DNA of 64,000 nt, taken from the NCBI GenBank assembly GCA_049487715.1, contig CP150578.1, positions 464,594-528,593 of the forward strand. Reading direction: 5' to 3'. The position numbers and the translations under genes were made by a program. The stretch comes from Pycnococcus provasolii (Eukaryota > Chlorophyta > Pseudoscourfieldiophyceae > Pseudoscourfieldiales). Below are positions 1 through 9,252 of this stretch, one piece after another. Position 1 is the stretch's first letter, and each line of letters begins with the position of its first letter. The notes under the pieces were generated by a model. It saw only the letters and a list, made by a program, of their open reading frames with translations, did no database searches and was not told the origin of the DNA.

Positions 1-492
1 CACGCCGTACGACCCTCCCCCTGGCGTATCGAGTTGTCTGACGAGGTCCATTTCTGTCCACGACGCCGAGACCGCCTCGACGGTGGTAGCCGTGCGCGTC
101 ACCTCTGGTGCCTTGATGGCGAGGTATTCGTCCATGGTCATTCGGTTCGCGACTTGCGCATCTGCGAGTAGGTTCGCCCCGTAGAGTCCCAGTCCAAAGT
201 CGTCGTCGTCGTCGCCAAACGACGCACCACTGGAATTACCGGCGTCGTCGTCCAAGGCTTTGGCAATGCAAAAGCGGTTATGCCTGTGACCACGCAGAGC
301 ACGCGAAGACAGACTCGCGGCAGCGAGTCTGCCAAGACCACCACTTGATGATGTTTTGATTTGACCCACAACATGAGCAGACACCTTAGTAGAGTAACCA
401 CCACACCGAACTACCACACCACCACCACCACCATCACAACCACCACACCGCTGCTGCTGCTTATAACCCTTTGAGCCACGAGAGCTCATCAT
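1..492 (-). CDS. Partial unknown protein, N-terminal 164 residues, cut by the window edge
   Basis: An open frame runs from an ATG at 492 (second ATG at 489) to the window edge without a stop, giving 164 residues. An in-frame stop lies upstream near 560, so this is a natural start. The first 80 residues are rich in Gly, Ser, Arg and Cys and could be an organelle-targeting peptide. A run of five Asp follows, then a non-repetitive stretch that includes GLYGANLLADAQVANRMTMD and EYLAIKAPEV, which looks like folded protein. I do not recognise the family. The rest of the gene lies to the left of the window. The reading is supported by the upstream stop, the long open frame and the non-repetitive composition, not by homology. 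Confidence 0.5.
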   Translation of the reverse strand, partial: MMSSRGSKGYKQQQRCGGCDGGGGGVVVRCGGYSTKVSAHVVGQIKTSSSGGLGRLAAASLSSRALRGHRHNRFCIAKALDDDAGNSSGASFGDDDDDFGLGLYGANLLADAQVANRMTMDEYLAIKAPEVTRTATTVEAVSASWTEMDLVRQLDTPGGGSYGV

Positions 493-780
493 GATGAAAC
501 AACACACCACAGAGGAGCGACAGCCAGACACCACAGAGCCCGTATAGGAACACGTGTCTTACAGGAAGTACGCACGCACGCGCAAAAGTGCAGAATGCCC
601 AGTGCTCGTTCGGTCCGCGCCGCCGACGGGCACTATCGTAGGGGGGACCGGGGAACTTTTCCCCAACCGGGTGGATAAAGGGGAAACGCCCTCCGAATTG
701 GTGGACCCGCTGGCTGGTGTTTTTTTCATTCGGGGTTTATTAATATTACACGTTTCATATTTTTTACAGCTGTTCAGCTA

Positions 781-1941
781 CTAGGGGTTTTTACCTCCCG
801 CGCAGCGCAGCTTGCTCACGAAAGCCTTGTCGTCCGCGCACGCGTGGTCGCAGCTGTACATGCCTGCGAGGCTGTCAAACGCACGGGAACACATCGGACA
901 GATTATGCACTTCGCCTGAGCGCGCATTGCCACCTGCACCCGCATGACGAGCTGGTGCTGGCGATCGTACTTCGCAATCGCATCGCGCGAATCCACGTCG
1001 AGAGCTGGCGTGACGCACGACGACGAATGCAGCAACGCGGAAAGCGACGACGCGCTGTCAATTTTCAGACCCGCCGACTCGTTTCTTGCACCGTTTCGGG
1101 CACGTGTGGCGCAGACGGAGCGGGCATAAGGCATGAGCGCCTCACCGTATCCGTTCAGTTCGCCAGGCTGGCCAGGATGTCCCACGACTGTTCGGTACGC
1201 GTCCACGCATACACCAAACATTTTGCATGTCCGTCTTCGCGCCCTGACAAGTTTCTGTAGTCGACGCGTCCCAAATACTTCATTTTCGAACGCCGTCTCA
1301 CCACCACGGCCGACGCACGTGCGAAACACGTCTGCGCGCCAGAGCGTGGCTTGGTGGCTGAACAGCCACGGGCTGTTGTCGTCGTAGCTCACAACACAGT
1401 GCTCTGCGTGCGACGCAAGCGCACTTGGCGGCGAAGAGCACGTCTTTGCGTGCACGAGTCCGTACTTGATGCTCGCCTGCTCCGACTTGTTGAGGAACCT
1501 GACGAAGATGACGTCTTCGTCCTCTTCCATGAGTGCCTGAGCACCTTGGAGCAGCTGTGTGGGTATGTCGTCGAAGAACACGAAATCATCCTGCGTGTAC
1601 AGCACGAAGCGGGCACTCGCTTGTTCCTGGCCCAGGTATGTGGCGAGTCGCGACGCGAAGTCAGCCGTGCCCGCGGGGTAGCAGTTGAAGAGAGGATGCT
1701 GATGCTGCGACGGTTCACGCTCATGTTCGGTGAGAACGTCAACGGCGCACGCGTCACCGACGACGTGGCGGCGCAGGCACGCGACGACGGGCGCCCAGTA
1801 CGGCGCGCGCGCGTCGGAGGAGTGCACGACAACGGCGCGCGACATGGGGGAGCGAGCGTGACAGGAGTGGTTGGGACGACACGGGAAACACGCAAGAAGG
1901 AAAACGCCCACAATGGTCGGAGGGGAGAACAAAACCCCCAA
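781..1941 (-). CDS. Glycosyltransferase-like protein with N-terminal membrane anchor
   Basis: 386 residues. The N-terminus has a short hydrophobic segment (PTIVGVFLLACFPC), which could be a signal anchor for the ER or Golgi. The core contains YTQDDFVFFDDIP around residues 115-127, an acidic DD/DxD-type motif like the nucleotide-sugar and metal site of glycosyltransferases, and later SPWLFSHQATLWR, the kind of acceptor-side segment seen in such enzymes. The C-terminus carries a cysteine cluster (CIICPMC, then CDHAC) that could bind zinc. I infer a Golgi glycosyltransferase of unknown specificity. An internal Met (MSRAVVV, residue 33) is an alternative start but would lose the anchor. The gene ends next to an AACCCC-type motif at its stop codon. 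Confidence 0.5.
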   Translation of the reverse strand: MGVLFSPPTIVGVFLLACFPCRPNHSCHARSPMSRAVVVHSSDARAPYWAPVVACLRRHVVGDACAVDVLTEHEREPSQHQHPLFNCYPAGTADFASRLATYLGQEQASARFVLYTQDDFVFFDDIPTQLLQGAQALMEEDEDVIFVRFLNKSEQASIKYGLVHAKTCSSPPSALASHAEHCVVSYDDNSPWLFSHQATLWRADVFRTCVGRGGETAFENEVFGTRRLQKLVRARRRTCKMFGVCVDAYRTVVGHPGQPGELNGYGEALMPYARSVCATRARNGARNESAGLKIDSASSLSALLHSSSCVTPALDVDSRDAIAKYDRQHQLVMRVQVAMRAQAKCIICPMCSRAFDSLAGMYSCDHACADDKAFVSKLRCAGGKNP

Positions 1942-2041
1942 TCAAGAAAATCATCCTTGTTTTTCACCAAACCCCCATTATTCATTCATTCCGCCCTCTG
2001 CCACCTCTTGCACAGTCACACACGACGGATCGTTGGCGTGA

Positions 2042-2155
<114 letters not shown>

Positions 2156-2344
2156 CAGCCTTGTGATGGACTGTAACACGCACGGGTATTCCTCACCTTA
2201 CCTCACTTGACCTTGCATAAATAAAAATTGTGGTGCCGGTGCTGGTGATTTCCGTAGTCACGGTGTTCAATCGGTGAACTTGCACAGACACACACACACA
2301 CACAGAGTTAGTTGTTTCACGTGAGGAATACTTTTTTACTGAAC

Positions 2345-3505
2345 TTACTTGACAATCAAAGGCGAACGCTCCGTCGGCGCGGGCGAGGCGGCGGGATCGA
2401 CGAGCGTGGTGGTGTTCGCAGGAAGCGGCGACGCGGATGGGGAGGGGTGCGGCGACGGCGCGATTCCGTCGTTGCGCCGAGGAAGCTCGCGGAGGATGTA
2501 GAGGAGTAAGGTGGACGGCACGATCTCACTCAGGCAGTAGTAGCACAGAACGAAGATGTGCGTTCGCTCGCACACCGGCCAGTTCTCGTCGTCAGGTTGT
2601 CCCTCAATCTCGCAGAAGAGAACGAGCGCGGCGCGCACGAGGAAGCTTAGTGTGCAGATGACGGTTAGGAGCATCACCTCACGAAGCCGGCGCTGAAGCA
2701 CCTCGTTGTACACGCCTCGCTGCCCGCCAGAGACGCGGTCGACGCGCCGGAGCAGTAGCACGAGCCTTCCGCCGAAGAAGACGAACCCGAGCGCCGCGGC
2801 GAGCGAGACGGCCGCGAAGAAGAGCATCTGTGCGCGAATCATCGCGACGGTCCACTGCGTTTCGTGCTTCATGTCGCCGAACACACCCCACAGGATCCAT
2901 ATTGCGATTTCGACGACGTACACGAGCACGTTGGCGCCAATAAATGCGGGATGCAGCATGACGTTGAGGCTGTACGACGGGTTGCGCACACGGTCGACAA
3001 TTTCCGCCCAGTACACGATGAGAAGGCAGTACGTGGAGAAGAAGACGTACCCGGGCAGGTTGTTCACGACGGTGAGCGCAAAGTCGACGTGCGGCGCGTA
3101 GCTGAGGAAGAGCGGCACGTTGACGGAAGGAATGGCAATCGTTGTGAAGAAGGTGGTTCGCACGAGCGCGTTGATGCCCGTGCATACGAAGAACACCTTC
3201 TGCTTCGTCACGCCTCTCGACAGCCTCCTGTGCGTGCGCACGAGCTGAATGCAGGCGAGTATGGTGACGAGGCCGTAGAGCGACGCGAGTGCGATGCACG
3301 CGGCCATGGGTGATATGTCCGCGTCGACGATTTTCTTGACGAAAGGCGCCATCAGGAGCGACTTGCGACCTCCCCATGTGTGTGTGTTGTCGTGGCCTAA
3401 CAACCACGCGGAGGAGGTGCCTATCGCATGGCCGTCGTCGTCTGTGTTGTGTGTGCCGTACGAATGTGCGCCATACGGCCGCTCAGCTAATGCGTCAGCA
3501 TACAT
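2345..3505 (-). CDS. Seven-helix membrane protein, TOM1/THH1 (DUF1084) family
   Basis: 386 residues from ATG 3505. The frame stays open up to 3856, but that extension is low-complexity and looks like 5' UTR. About seven hydrophobic helices follow residue 45: AACIALASLYGLVTILACIQ, a segment beginning FFVCTGINALVRTTFF, FALTVVNNLPGYVFFSTYCL, AFIGANVLVYVVEIAIWILW, LFFAAVSLAAALGFVFFGG, a segment around VICTLSFLVRAALVLF, and CYYCLSEIVPSTLLLYIL. The pattern TKQKVFF, then VYWAEI, then LREVMLLT, then SEIVPSTL resembles plant TOM1/TOM3/THH1 proteins, which are vacuolar or endomembrane GPCR-fold proteins (family knowledge). The C-terminal tail is Pro/Ser/Ala-rich and ends with a Leu-Ile pair. The native role is not established in this family. 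Confidence 0.75.
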   Translation of the reverse strand: MYADALAERPYGAHSYGTHNTDDDGHAIGTSSAWLLGHDNTHTWGGRKSLLMAPFVKKIVDADISPMAACIALASLYGLVTILACIQLVRTHRRLSRGVTKQKVFFVCTGINALVRTTFFTTIAIPSVNVPLFLSYAPHVDFALTVVNNLPGYVFFSTYCLLIVYWAEIVDRVRNPSYSLNVMLHPAFIGANVLVYVVEIAIWILWGVFGDMKHETQWTVAMIRAQMLFFAAVSLAAALGFVFFGGRLVLLLRRVDRVSGGQRGVYNEVLQRRLREVMLLTVICTLSFLVRAALVLFCEIEGQPDDENWPVCERTHIFVLCYYCLSEIVPSTLLLYILRELPRRNDGIAPSPHPSPSASPLPANTTTLVDPAASPAPTERSPLIVK

Positions 3506-3907
3506 GATTCGACGGAGGAGGAGCCTGAGGCGTGAGAAAAAGGGAGGGAATGGAGGGGCCGGACGTGTGCTTGCAAGGCCACCTAGGTGCAAGGCCTTAA
3601 ACAGCCACACTTGACAGAGTTTGTCGTCCGCTTTCCTCGTTGTCGAGGGAAATTCAGAAGAGCAAGACAAATCACAAATGGAAAGCCGGTGTGGTGTGGT
3701 ACTGTGGTGTGGTGTGATTGGGAACGAAGGAAGGCAATGAAGGGAATGAGGGGGGACCCATCCTTGCACGTACTCGTATACCTGACACTTCTGCCTGACA
3801 CCTGATTGATGCCTGACATGGCCATTATTATTAAGGGTAAGAACCCCGCCTTGCAACTCCGCCTCGGACAGTCGGAGGAATTACTCATGTGCATAAACCT
3901 TTATGTT

Positions 3908-3959
3908 ATTAGGGTTTCATCCTAACCCTAGTTCTAACCCTAACCCTAACCCTAACCCT
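3908..3959. repeat. Interstitial telomere-like CCCTAA repeats
   Basis: One TTAGGGTTT and then several CCCTAA units, one of them degenerate, lie 36-87 bp upstream of the next plus-strand start and 400 bp upstream of the minus-strand TOM1-like gene. A (CTC)n/(CTT)n pyrimidine tract follows. The block could be a scar of telomere repair or a telo-box-like promoter element. Confidence 0.85.
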
Positions 3960-3994
3960 CTTCTCCTCCTCCTCCTCCTTCTTCTTCTTGTTGT

Positions 3995-4361
3995 TTGTCG
4001 TCGCTTTGCTTTTCAGCCACTCAAGTGCTCATCAGAAGAAAAGTCAAACTCCATATGTCGCCGAACATGCGAATATCTTCGTCACAATCTATCTACACGC
4101 GTGTGCGTGCTCATTCGCGAACACCTTCACATACTGCGCACGCACGTCGCGCAAGCTACCCTGTTCCCGCCTTGCCCGCAGAAGAAAGCTACCTCTACTT
4201 CGCTTTTGGCGCGAACACGTTGCCGTCCACGATGACGCGCGTGCGTTCGGTCACACCTCTCGCACAGCCTTTCGTCGCCAAGGCATATCAGTGGGAACTC
4301 AGATTTGAAGTTCCAGGTGCACCGTTCGTCGAACCGGGGTTCGCGACGATCGTCGAACGTC

Positions 4362-4403
<42 letters not shown>

Positions 4404-4906
4404 TCCCGAACTACGTGTCAGGGGTGGTGTGGACGCTCTCTAAGGATGACTGGGAGAGAGTACAGGCGACGGAAACGGGGTACGTCGTGACGCCAATTGA
4501 CGTCGTCACCGACCTTGGAAGGGAAAAGAAGCAAGTCTTGACGCTCGTCTGGCCGAGACAGCGGTGTCGCGCCAGACTACAGCCTTCCAAAAGGTACTTG
4601 AGCATCATACGAGAAGGTGCGCAGCAATTCAACATGGACTTGGAGTGGAGAACGTACCTTGCCGAGAAGGTACGCGCATACGATCCGTCAGCGAACGAGG
4701 CACGATCACTGGGCGCAGCTTTGTATGCCGTGACTGCCGCGACGTTGGCGCCACTGACAATACCACTCGTCGTAATGTCTGGTGGCCGCAACGGCGATGT
4801 TGGCGATGCTGTCACGAATATCACCTGGGACATTTGGCACGACAACGTCGCTCAGCCTTTGCTCAAGACGAGTGGAGGCATGGATGATGATGAAATTGAA
4901 TTGTAA
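3995..4906 (+). CDS. Gamma-glutamylcyclotransferase-like protein, probably organelle-targeted
   Basis: 303 residues. The first 60 residues are rich in Ser, Arg, His and Thr with few acidic residues, as in a plastid or mitochondrial transit peptide. The conserved part starts at YLYFAFGANTLPSTM, matching the Y-F-x-Y/F-G-S/A-N nucleotide-like loop of the GGCT fold. It continues through LRFEVPG, FATIVE and VSGVVWTLSKDDWERVQATE, which matches the G-V-x-Y-x-L/I segment with its catalytic-type Glu. Family members release 5-oxoproline from gamma-glutamyl compounds; the substrate here is unknown. A run of about 13 Asp encoded by a GAC microsatellite (around 4371-4402) is inserted between the second and third strands of the fold, which is unusual. 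The C-terminal hydrophobic stretch TAATLAPLTIPLVVM may be a helix. Confidence 0.65.
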
Positions 4907-4955
4907 AAATGTTATGTTCATTAACAAAACCACGCCCCTTTTAACAAAACCACGC

Positions 4956-5845
4956 TTACGCCTTGGCCGACGCGAATCCGCGGATGAGGTTCAGCGCGAA
5001 CAGCACGGCACCAACTTCCACGCCAGCAACAATGCCCGCTTGCAAGCCCGATCCTGAGCTCACCTCAACCTTGACGGACGGCGCAGAAATCGAAGGCATG
5101 CTCACGCTCGGCGCAGACACGGAAGGCAGGCTCGGCTTGGATGCCACCGGCTTGGGTGCAGGCGCAGGCGTCGGCGCCGGAGCCGGTGCCGGAGCCGGAG
5201 CCGGAGCCGGAGCAGGCGCCGGTGCCGGTGCCGGTGCAGGTGCAGGAGCAGGCGCGGCTGCCGGCGTGACGACGGCTTTCCTTCCCGCTGACGCCATGTC
5301 AGGTGTCGGCTTGGCCGCACCCCCCACCTTGGGTGCCGACGTCGCCGCTGGCTTGGGCTTGGACTTCGACGCCTCAGTCTTAGCCTTTGCTGCCTCACCC
5401 TTCGGCTTGGGTTTCTCCGCCGCCGCCGCCTTCTTCTGCGGCTTGCCCTGAGACTTCAGCTTGTCGATGTTCTCAATTCGGCTCTTGCGTGCTGGCGTCG
5501 TGTCATTCTTCGAGTACATCGACTAATCACATTTTGTGTGTTTAAGTACCAATCAGTGGGGGATGGGTGGGTATTTGTTTTCTTGTGAGTGAGGATTGTT
5601 AGAGTATTTGAGAAGAGAGAAAAGTCACTAACGTCGACGCTCATCACCGGTGCCGCGATAGCCCCCATGGGGTTGATTGCCGTCGCCGCGGAGACTGCAA
5701 TGACGGCTGAGAGCGCGGCTGCGGGTATCACCTTCAGCGGCGCAGGGGAGGCAGAGGTGTTATTCTGGGAATTATGCGAAGCACGCGTTGTCGTGAGACG
5801 ACGCGGCACAGATGTAGATCGGGCACAGATCGAGGACATCATCAT
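4956..5845 (-). CDS. Predicted thylakoid-lumen-targeted alanine/proline-rich protein (one intron)
   Basis: I join exon 1 (5845-5633) to exon 2 (5522-4956) across a 110-bp intron whose boundaries read GTTAGT and ATTAG, phase 0, giving about 259 residues. Exon 1 starts at three consecutive ATGs. It encodes a basic Ser/Thr-rich plastid transit peptide, then a hydrophobic Ala-rich helix ending in AIAAP, which resembles a bipartite lumen signal with an A-x-A cleavage site. The mature part begins VMSVDSMYSKNDTTPARKS, continues with a Lys/Ala-rich stretch, an (Ala-Pro)n rod of about 35 residues and a Ser/Pro hinge, and ends with a membrane helix (GLQAGIVAGVEVGAVLFALN). The family is not recognised. 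It is divergent from psaH and shares its upstream region, consistent with a photosynthesis-related role (inference). Confidence 0.6.
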
Positions 5846-6246
5846 TCTTCGTTGAGGATAGTGCCTGCCGCAGGATAAAAGCGAGCTGCGGTCAGTGGGA
5901 TACAATACAGGAGAGTGCTGGGAGGGGAGGTGCCGGAGGAAAGGAGAGAATTCTCCACCGCACAGAATCTGGAACAGGACCAACTGGGAGTCATGCTAGG
6001 GTGGTTCCCCACAATAATCAAGGGTAAGGTAGGCTGCCCTGCCCCTCCAATGGGCCCTTCCCAGTTCCAAGTTCCAGGGGAGGGGGGATACCTCTTCCCC
6101 CCTGCGAGGGGATTGTGGAAACGATGTAAAAGATAAGCTGTGGGATTTGGTTCCCGGGCAGATGGAGATATATTTCTCCAGTCCAGACGACCCCCTTTCT
6201 GCCCCTTTTCCCCTCCCATATCTGCTCGTATCATAACACCAATATA
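5846..6246. promoter_or_regulatory. Shared upstream region of the divergent plastid gene pair
   Basis: About 400 bp separate the start codons of the minus-strand lumen-targeted gene and psaH. The region holds purine-rich stretches, a GGTAAGGT sequence near 6024 that could be a 5' splice site for psaH, and no convincing ORF. A common light- or stress-responsive promoter is plausible, but no known element is identified. Confidence 0.4.
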
Positions 6247-6966
6247 ATGGCGCCGCTCGCAGTCTCCCGCTCCACGTCTGCCCGTCTCCGTCCGCGCCGC
6301 ATCCGCAAGGACGTCGTCGCGCCGCTCCATTCGCGCCGTGGCTGCCTACAAGCCGGAGGAGTCGAAGTACTTCGACATCGCCGACATGGAGAACACCACG
6401 GGTGCCTGGAACCTCTACGGACAGGGTGAGTTTAGGTGGTTTGTTGAGTTTGGTTGGTTTGGGTTTGGATGCGTTGTGCTGTGTGCTGGTGCTGGTGTCG
6501 ACGAAGATCCGTCGCTCGATTCTGCAGTTTCGATCGGTGGGGAGTGACGTTTGGGCGGCGTTGTTTCTTGGAGTTTGGCGGGAAACTACGACAAAACAAC
6601 TTCGAATTCCCAGACTGACGTTTCGTTGATCACACACACCTTTTTTTTTTCCCCACCTCCTCGAACAGATGACAAGGCGCGCTACCCGGAGAGCCAGGCG
6701 GAATTCTTCGAGCGTGCGGGAGCCAACCTCGCTCGCCGAGAGAGCCTGCTCGCCTTCATCGGCATCTTCGGCGCCGGAGGAGTCGTCGCAGCTGAGTCTG
6801 TCCTCACCAAGGCGTGGAAGGTCAACGGAGCTGGAAACGTAAGTCACTACCACCAAAAACACACACAAAAAAAAAAAAGCAATCGCTAACCACCGAATAC
6901 ACTAAATAAAACCAGGGCCTGCCCGAGGGCTGGGAGCAGCCGATGGGTCCTCGTGATCGTCTTTGA
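6247..6966 (+). CDS. psaH: Photosystem I reaction centre subunit VI (PsaH), nuclear, spliced
   Basis: Exons: about 6247-6425, 6669-6838 and 6916-6966, with introns 6426-6668 and 6839-6915, both GT-AG. The mature reading (KPEESKYFDIADMENTTGAW, then YGQDDKARYPESQAEFFERA, then a helix around LLAFIGIFGAGGVVAAESVL, and the C-terminus PMGPRDRL) matches PsaH in order, length (about 100 residues) and the conserved N-T-T-G-x-W-x-x-Y-G and G-P-R motifs. PsaH sits on the stromal side of PSI and docks LHCII during state transitions (family knowledge). Oddity: the mature frame continues upstream as a good transit peptide (from about 6248) but lacks an ATG after a TAA at 6245. The only nearby ATG (6247) is in another frame. 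An upstream exon, an indel or a non-AUG start is needed. Confidence 0.88.
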
Positions 6967-7129
6967 GCCTCGCAAGATTTTGGGACGAACTGACGAGAAG
7001 AGTTTGAAAGGTTTTCATTTCCATGCGGTTAACTAAGAAAGAGACTTTTCATTTGGAGAGATAGTCATACACATGTGCCTTTCCCTATTTTGCGTATTGT
7101 CATCAGTACAGTCAATTACACGTCAATAC

Positions 7130-7539
7130 TTACAAGCACAGGCCAAAAAGAGGCACGGCGTGTTCTTTGTTCGCGTGGGTGGTGGGTGTACAACTTGCGG
7201 GAAGCGCGTGCTGCGTTTCCTCGTCAAGAAGGGAAGGGAAGAACCCATAAATAGTGGCGTCCTGAACGCCAGGTAGTCTGTTAGCCACCTTCGTTCCACA
7301 CTCCGAGCAGAAGAGTCTCGTTCGCCCAGGATGTTTGTCAAGTATCGTGTTGGCGTTGGCGTCGTAAGGTGGCCTTTTGCACTCCTTGACGTATTCCCTC
7401 CTTGCGTGAATTCGAACGCGGCCTCTTTGACGTACACCACCTGATAGATGGGCGCGGCGTGCGCCTTGCGACAGTACTTGCACAAGCAGAAGCACGCGTG
7501 AACCACCTGGTTTGCGCTGACGTCACACGCGAAGTTCAC
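7130..7539 (-). pseudogene. GFA-type (Mss4-like fold, glutathione-dependent formaldehyde-activating family) gene broken by a frameshift
   Basis: Two overlapping frames together give one GFA-family protein. The first (from ATG 7539) reads a CxCxxC zinc-site segment, CFCLCKYCRKAHAAP, followed by IYQVVYVKEAAFEFTQ. The second resumes at EYVKECKRPPYD, then TRLFCSECGTKVANRLPG (the second Cys pair), and ends HAVPLFGLCL. The break lies near 7403-7408, in a GGAGGG run, and needs a 1-nt gain or a 2-nt loss. This could be a real inactivation or a sequencing/assembly indel; no splice signal explains it well. GFA proteins bind zinc and in bacteria act on S-hydroxymethyl-glutathione; many eukaryotic members have unknown substrates. 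The next gene starts 46 bp away in the opposite direction. Confidence 0.65.
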
Positions 7540-7584
7540 GAAACCACTTCACCTTCTCAGGGACCCGCCCTTGAACAAAACCAA

Positions 7585-8058
7585 ATGCATGGGGGGGAGG
7601 CGGGCGTTAATTCTCGCGGGGAGAAAAAGGGGCTTTTTCGGAGGGCTTTTCCCCTTCTTCGCTTCGAAACGCGTAAACGTGTCCCTCACACGCCGGCGCA
7701 TGGCGCATGGCAGCCATGGATCAAAGACTGGCCCTACACCAAACCGTCGCAGGTTGTGCTCGCGGGCGTCGGCATCATCACCGTCATGTTCGGAGTCCTC
7801 GCCATCAGTGTCGTCACGTGCGTGGTCGTCTCCCTATGGTCAGCATTCTCGTGGATTGTCATGACGCTCGTAGGACAACTCATACCGTCGCTAAAGCCGC
7901 TGTCGTCGACGAGGAGGGCGACGGCCAAAGGGGCGGCGTCGCTCGCCGTGACACAAGCCAAGGAAAGAGAACGCAGGCAACAGCTAGCGGAAAGGGCGCC
8001 GGAGGAGCAGGAGGGGCAGGAGGAACAGGAGGAGGGCGACGAAACGAAAGAAGACTGA
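7585..8058 (+). CDS. Small two-helix membrane protein, unknown
   Basis: 157 residues from ATG 7585. A basic N-terminus (residues 1-35, possible transit peptide) is followed by [16 protein letters not shown]. Then come two adjacent hydrophobic helices ([20 protein letters not shown] and a segment around [14 protein letters not shown]) and a charged, Gln/Glu-rich tail ending EEGDETKED. The aromatic and proline pattern looks like protein rather than a shadow. It overlaps, in another frame, the open 5' extension of the guanylate kinase reading frame, so only one of the two can be coding between 7707 and 8058. I prefer this one. Family not recognised. Confidence 0.45.
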   Translation: MHGGEAGVNSRGEKKGLFRRAFPLLRFETRKRVPHTPAHGAWQPWIKDWPYTKPSQVVLAGVGIITVMFGVLAISVVTCVVVSLWSAFSWIVMTLVGQLIPSLKPLSSTRRATAKGAASLAVTQAKERERRQQLAERAPEEQEGQEEQEEGDETKED

Positions 8059-8078
8059 AAATAGTTGCAGGAAACGGA

Positions 8079-9107
8079 ATGGGTGGTGGTGGTGGTGTCG
8101 GTGGTGGGAATGGTGGCGTAGAAGGAACGTGGAAGGCTGTGGGTGACTTAAGCAGAGGAGCAGCGGAGAAAGGTGGTGGTGGTAGTAGTAACGGTGGTGG
8201 GAATGGTGGCAGCAGCACAAGCAGCAGCAGCGAAGAAGACAGTTCAGTCGCCAAAGACGACGGAAAGTGCCACCACGGCCTCGTTTTGGATGTGGCAACG
8301 GCGCAGCTGGATGCGGCGACGAGCAGCTTGGACGACGACGACGGGGGCGGTGCCTCTGCGCTCGCCACGTCGCTGTCGTCGTCCATCGAGTCGGCTGCCA
8401 TGGCGAGCATCAGCAACGCGCTGGACACAGCCATCTCGTACGAGCCGCAGGTGCCACCAGCGAAGCCTGTTGTCATCGTCATATCCGGCCCGTCGGGCGT
8501 TGGAAAAGATGCCGTCATCAAGAGGCTGCAGGAGCGCCGGTCGGATCTGCACTTCGTGGTGACAGCCACGAGCCGTCCGAGAAGGCCGGGGGAAGTGGAC
8601 GGCGTCGACTACTTCTTCGTGTCGCGCGACAAGTTCGAGTCGATGATCGCAAACGACGAGCTTCTCGAGCACGCGCTTGTTTATGGCGAGTACAAGGGAA
8701 TTCCAAAGGCGCAGGTGTTCGATAAGCTGCGGAGAGGCCAGGACGTGGTGCTTCGCCTCGACGTGCAGGGCGCGCGCACGATGCGGAAGCTGCTGCCTGA
8801 CTCGGTGTTCGTGTTTCTCGTCGCGGAGTCGGAAGCTGCACTCGTGAAGCGCCTCATGGCGCGCAAGACGGAGCCTCTGGAGAAAGCTATCGTGCGCGTT
8901 CAGACGGCGCGCGAGGAGCTCGCGGATGCGAACCGCTTCGACTACGTGGTGGTGAACCGCGAGAACGAGCTCGAGGAGACGGTGAGCGGTCTGGATGCAA
9001 TTTTCCGCGCGGAGCGTCTTCGCGTCGCTCGCATGCTCAAGACGGCGGAAGGTCCGACGGACGTGGACGCGCTGCTCGCGAAGGAGAGTGGCAATCAGCA
9101 GCAGTAA
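8079..9107 (+). CDS. Guanylate kinase, probably organellar
   Basis: Residues from about 8461 onward form a complete guanylate kinase. The P-loop is [12 protein letters not shown]. The GMP-binding region follows with [20 protein letters not shown] and then YGEYKGIP. A segment [15 protein letters not shown] matches the L-D-I/V-D-V-Q-G motif, and the lid region contains R-L-x-x-R-K-T-E. The enzyme makes GDP from GMP and ATP, needed for organelle or cytosolic nucleotide pools. The N-terminal 120 residues are Gly/Ser/Asp-rich with GGT and AGC runs and are unlike a folded domain. The start is uncertain: ATG 8079 is the first after the upstream gene's stop, ATG 8399 is just before the domain, and the frame is open up to 7707. 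Confidence 0.85.
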   Translation: MGGGGGVGGGNGGVEGTWKAVGDLSRGAAEKGGGGSSNGGGNGGSSTSSSSEEDSSVAKDDGKCHHGLVLDVATAQLDAATSSLDDDDGGGASALATSLSSSIESAAMASISNALDTAISYEPQVPPAKPVVIVISGPSGVGKDAVIKRLQERRSDLHFVVTATSRPRRPGEVDGVDYFFVSRDKFESMIANDELLEHALVYGEYKGIPKAQVFDKLRRGQDVVLRLDVQGARTMRKLLPDSVFVFLVAESEAALVKRLMARKTEPLEKAIVRVQTAREELADANRFDYVVVNRENELEETVSGLDAIFRAERLRVARMLKTAEGPTDVDALLAKESGNQQQ

Positions 9108-9252
9108 CTAAAACCGTACCTACCTGATTGGAATCGAAACACTCCCCGAATAATCTCACCCGTCCCCGAATTCCCAAACCCCGAATGGATTCCGCCCCCG
9201 CCCTTCCCCTCTCCGCCTCCTCTCCACGTGTCACAGCTCTCCCACCGCCGCC

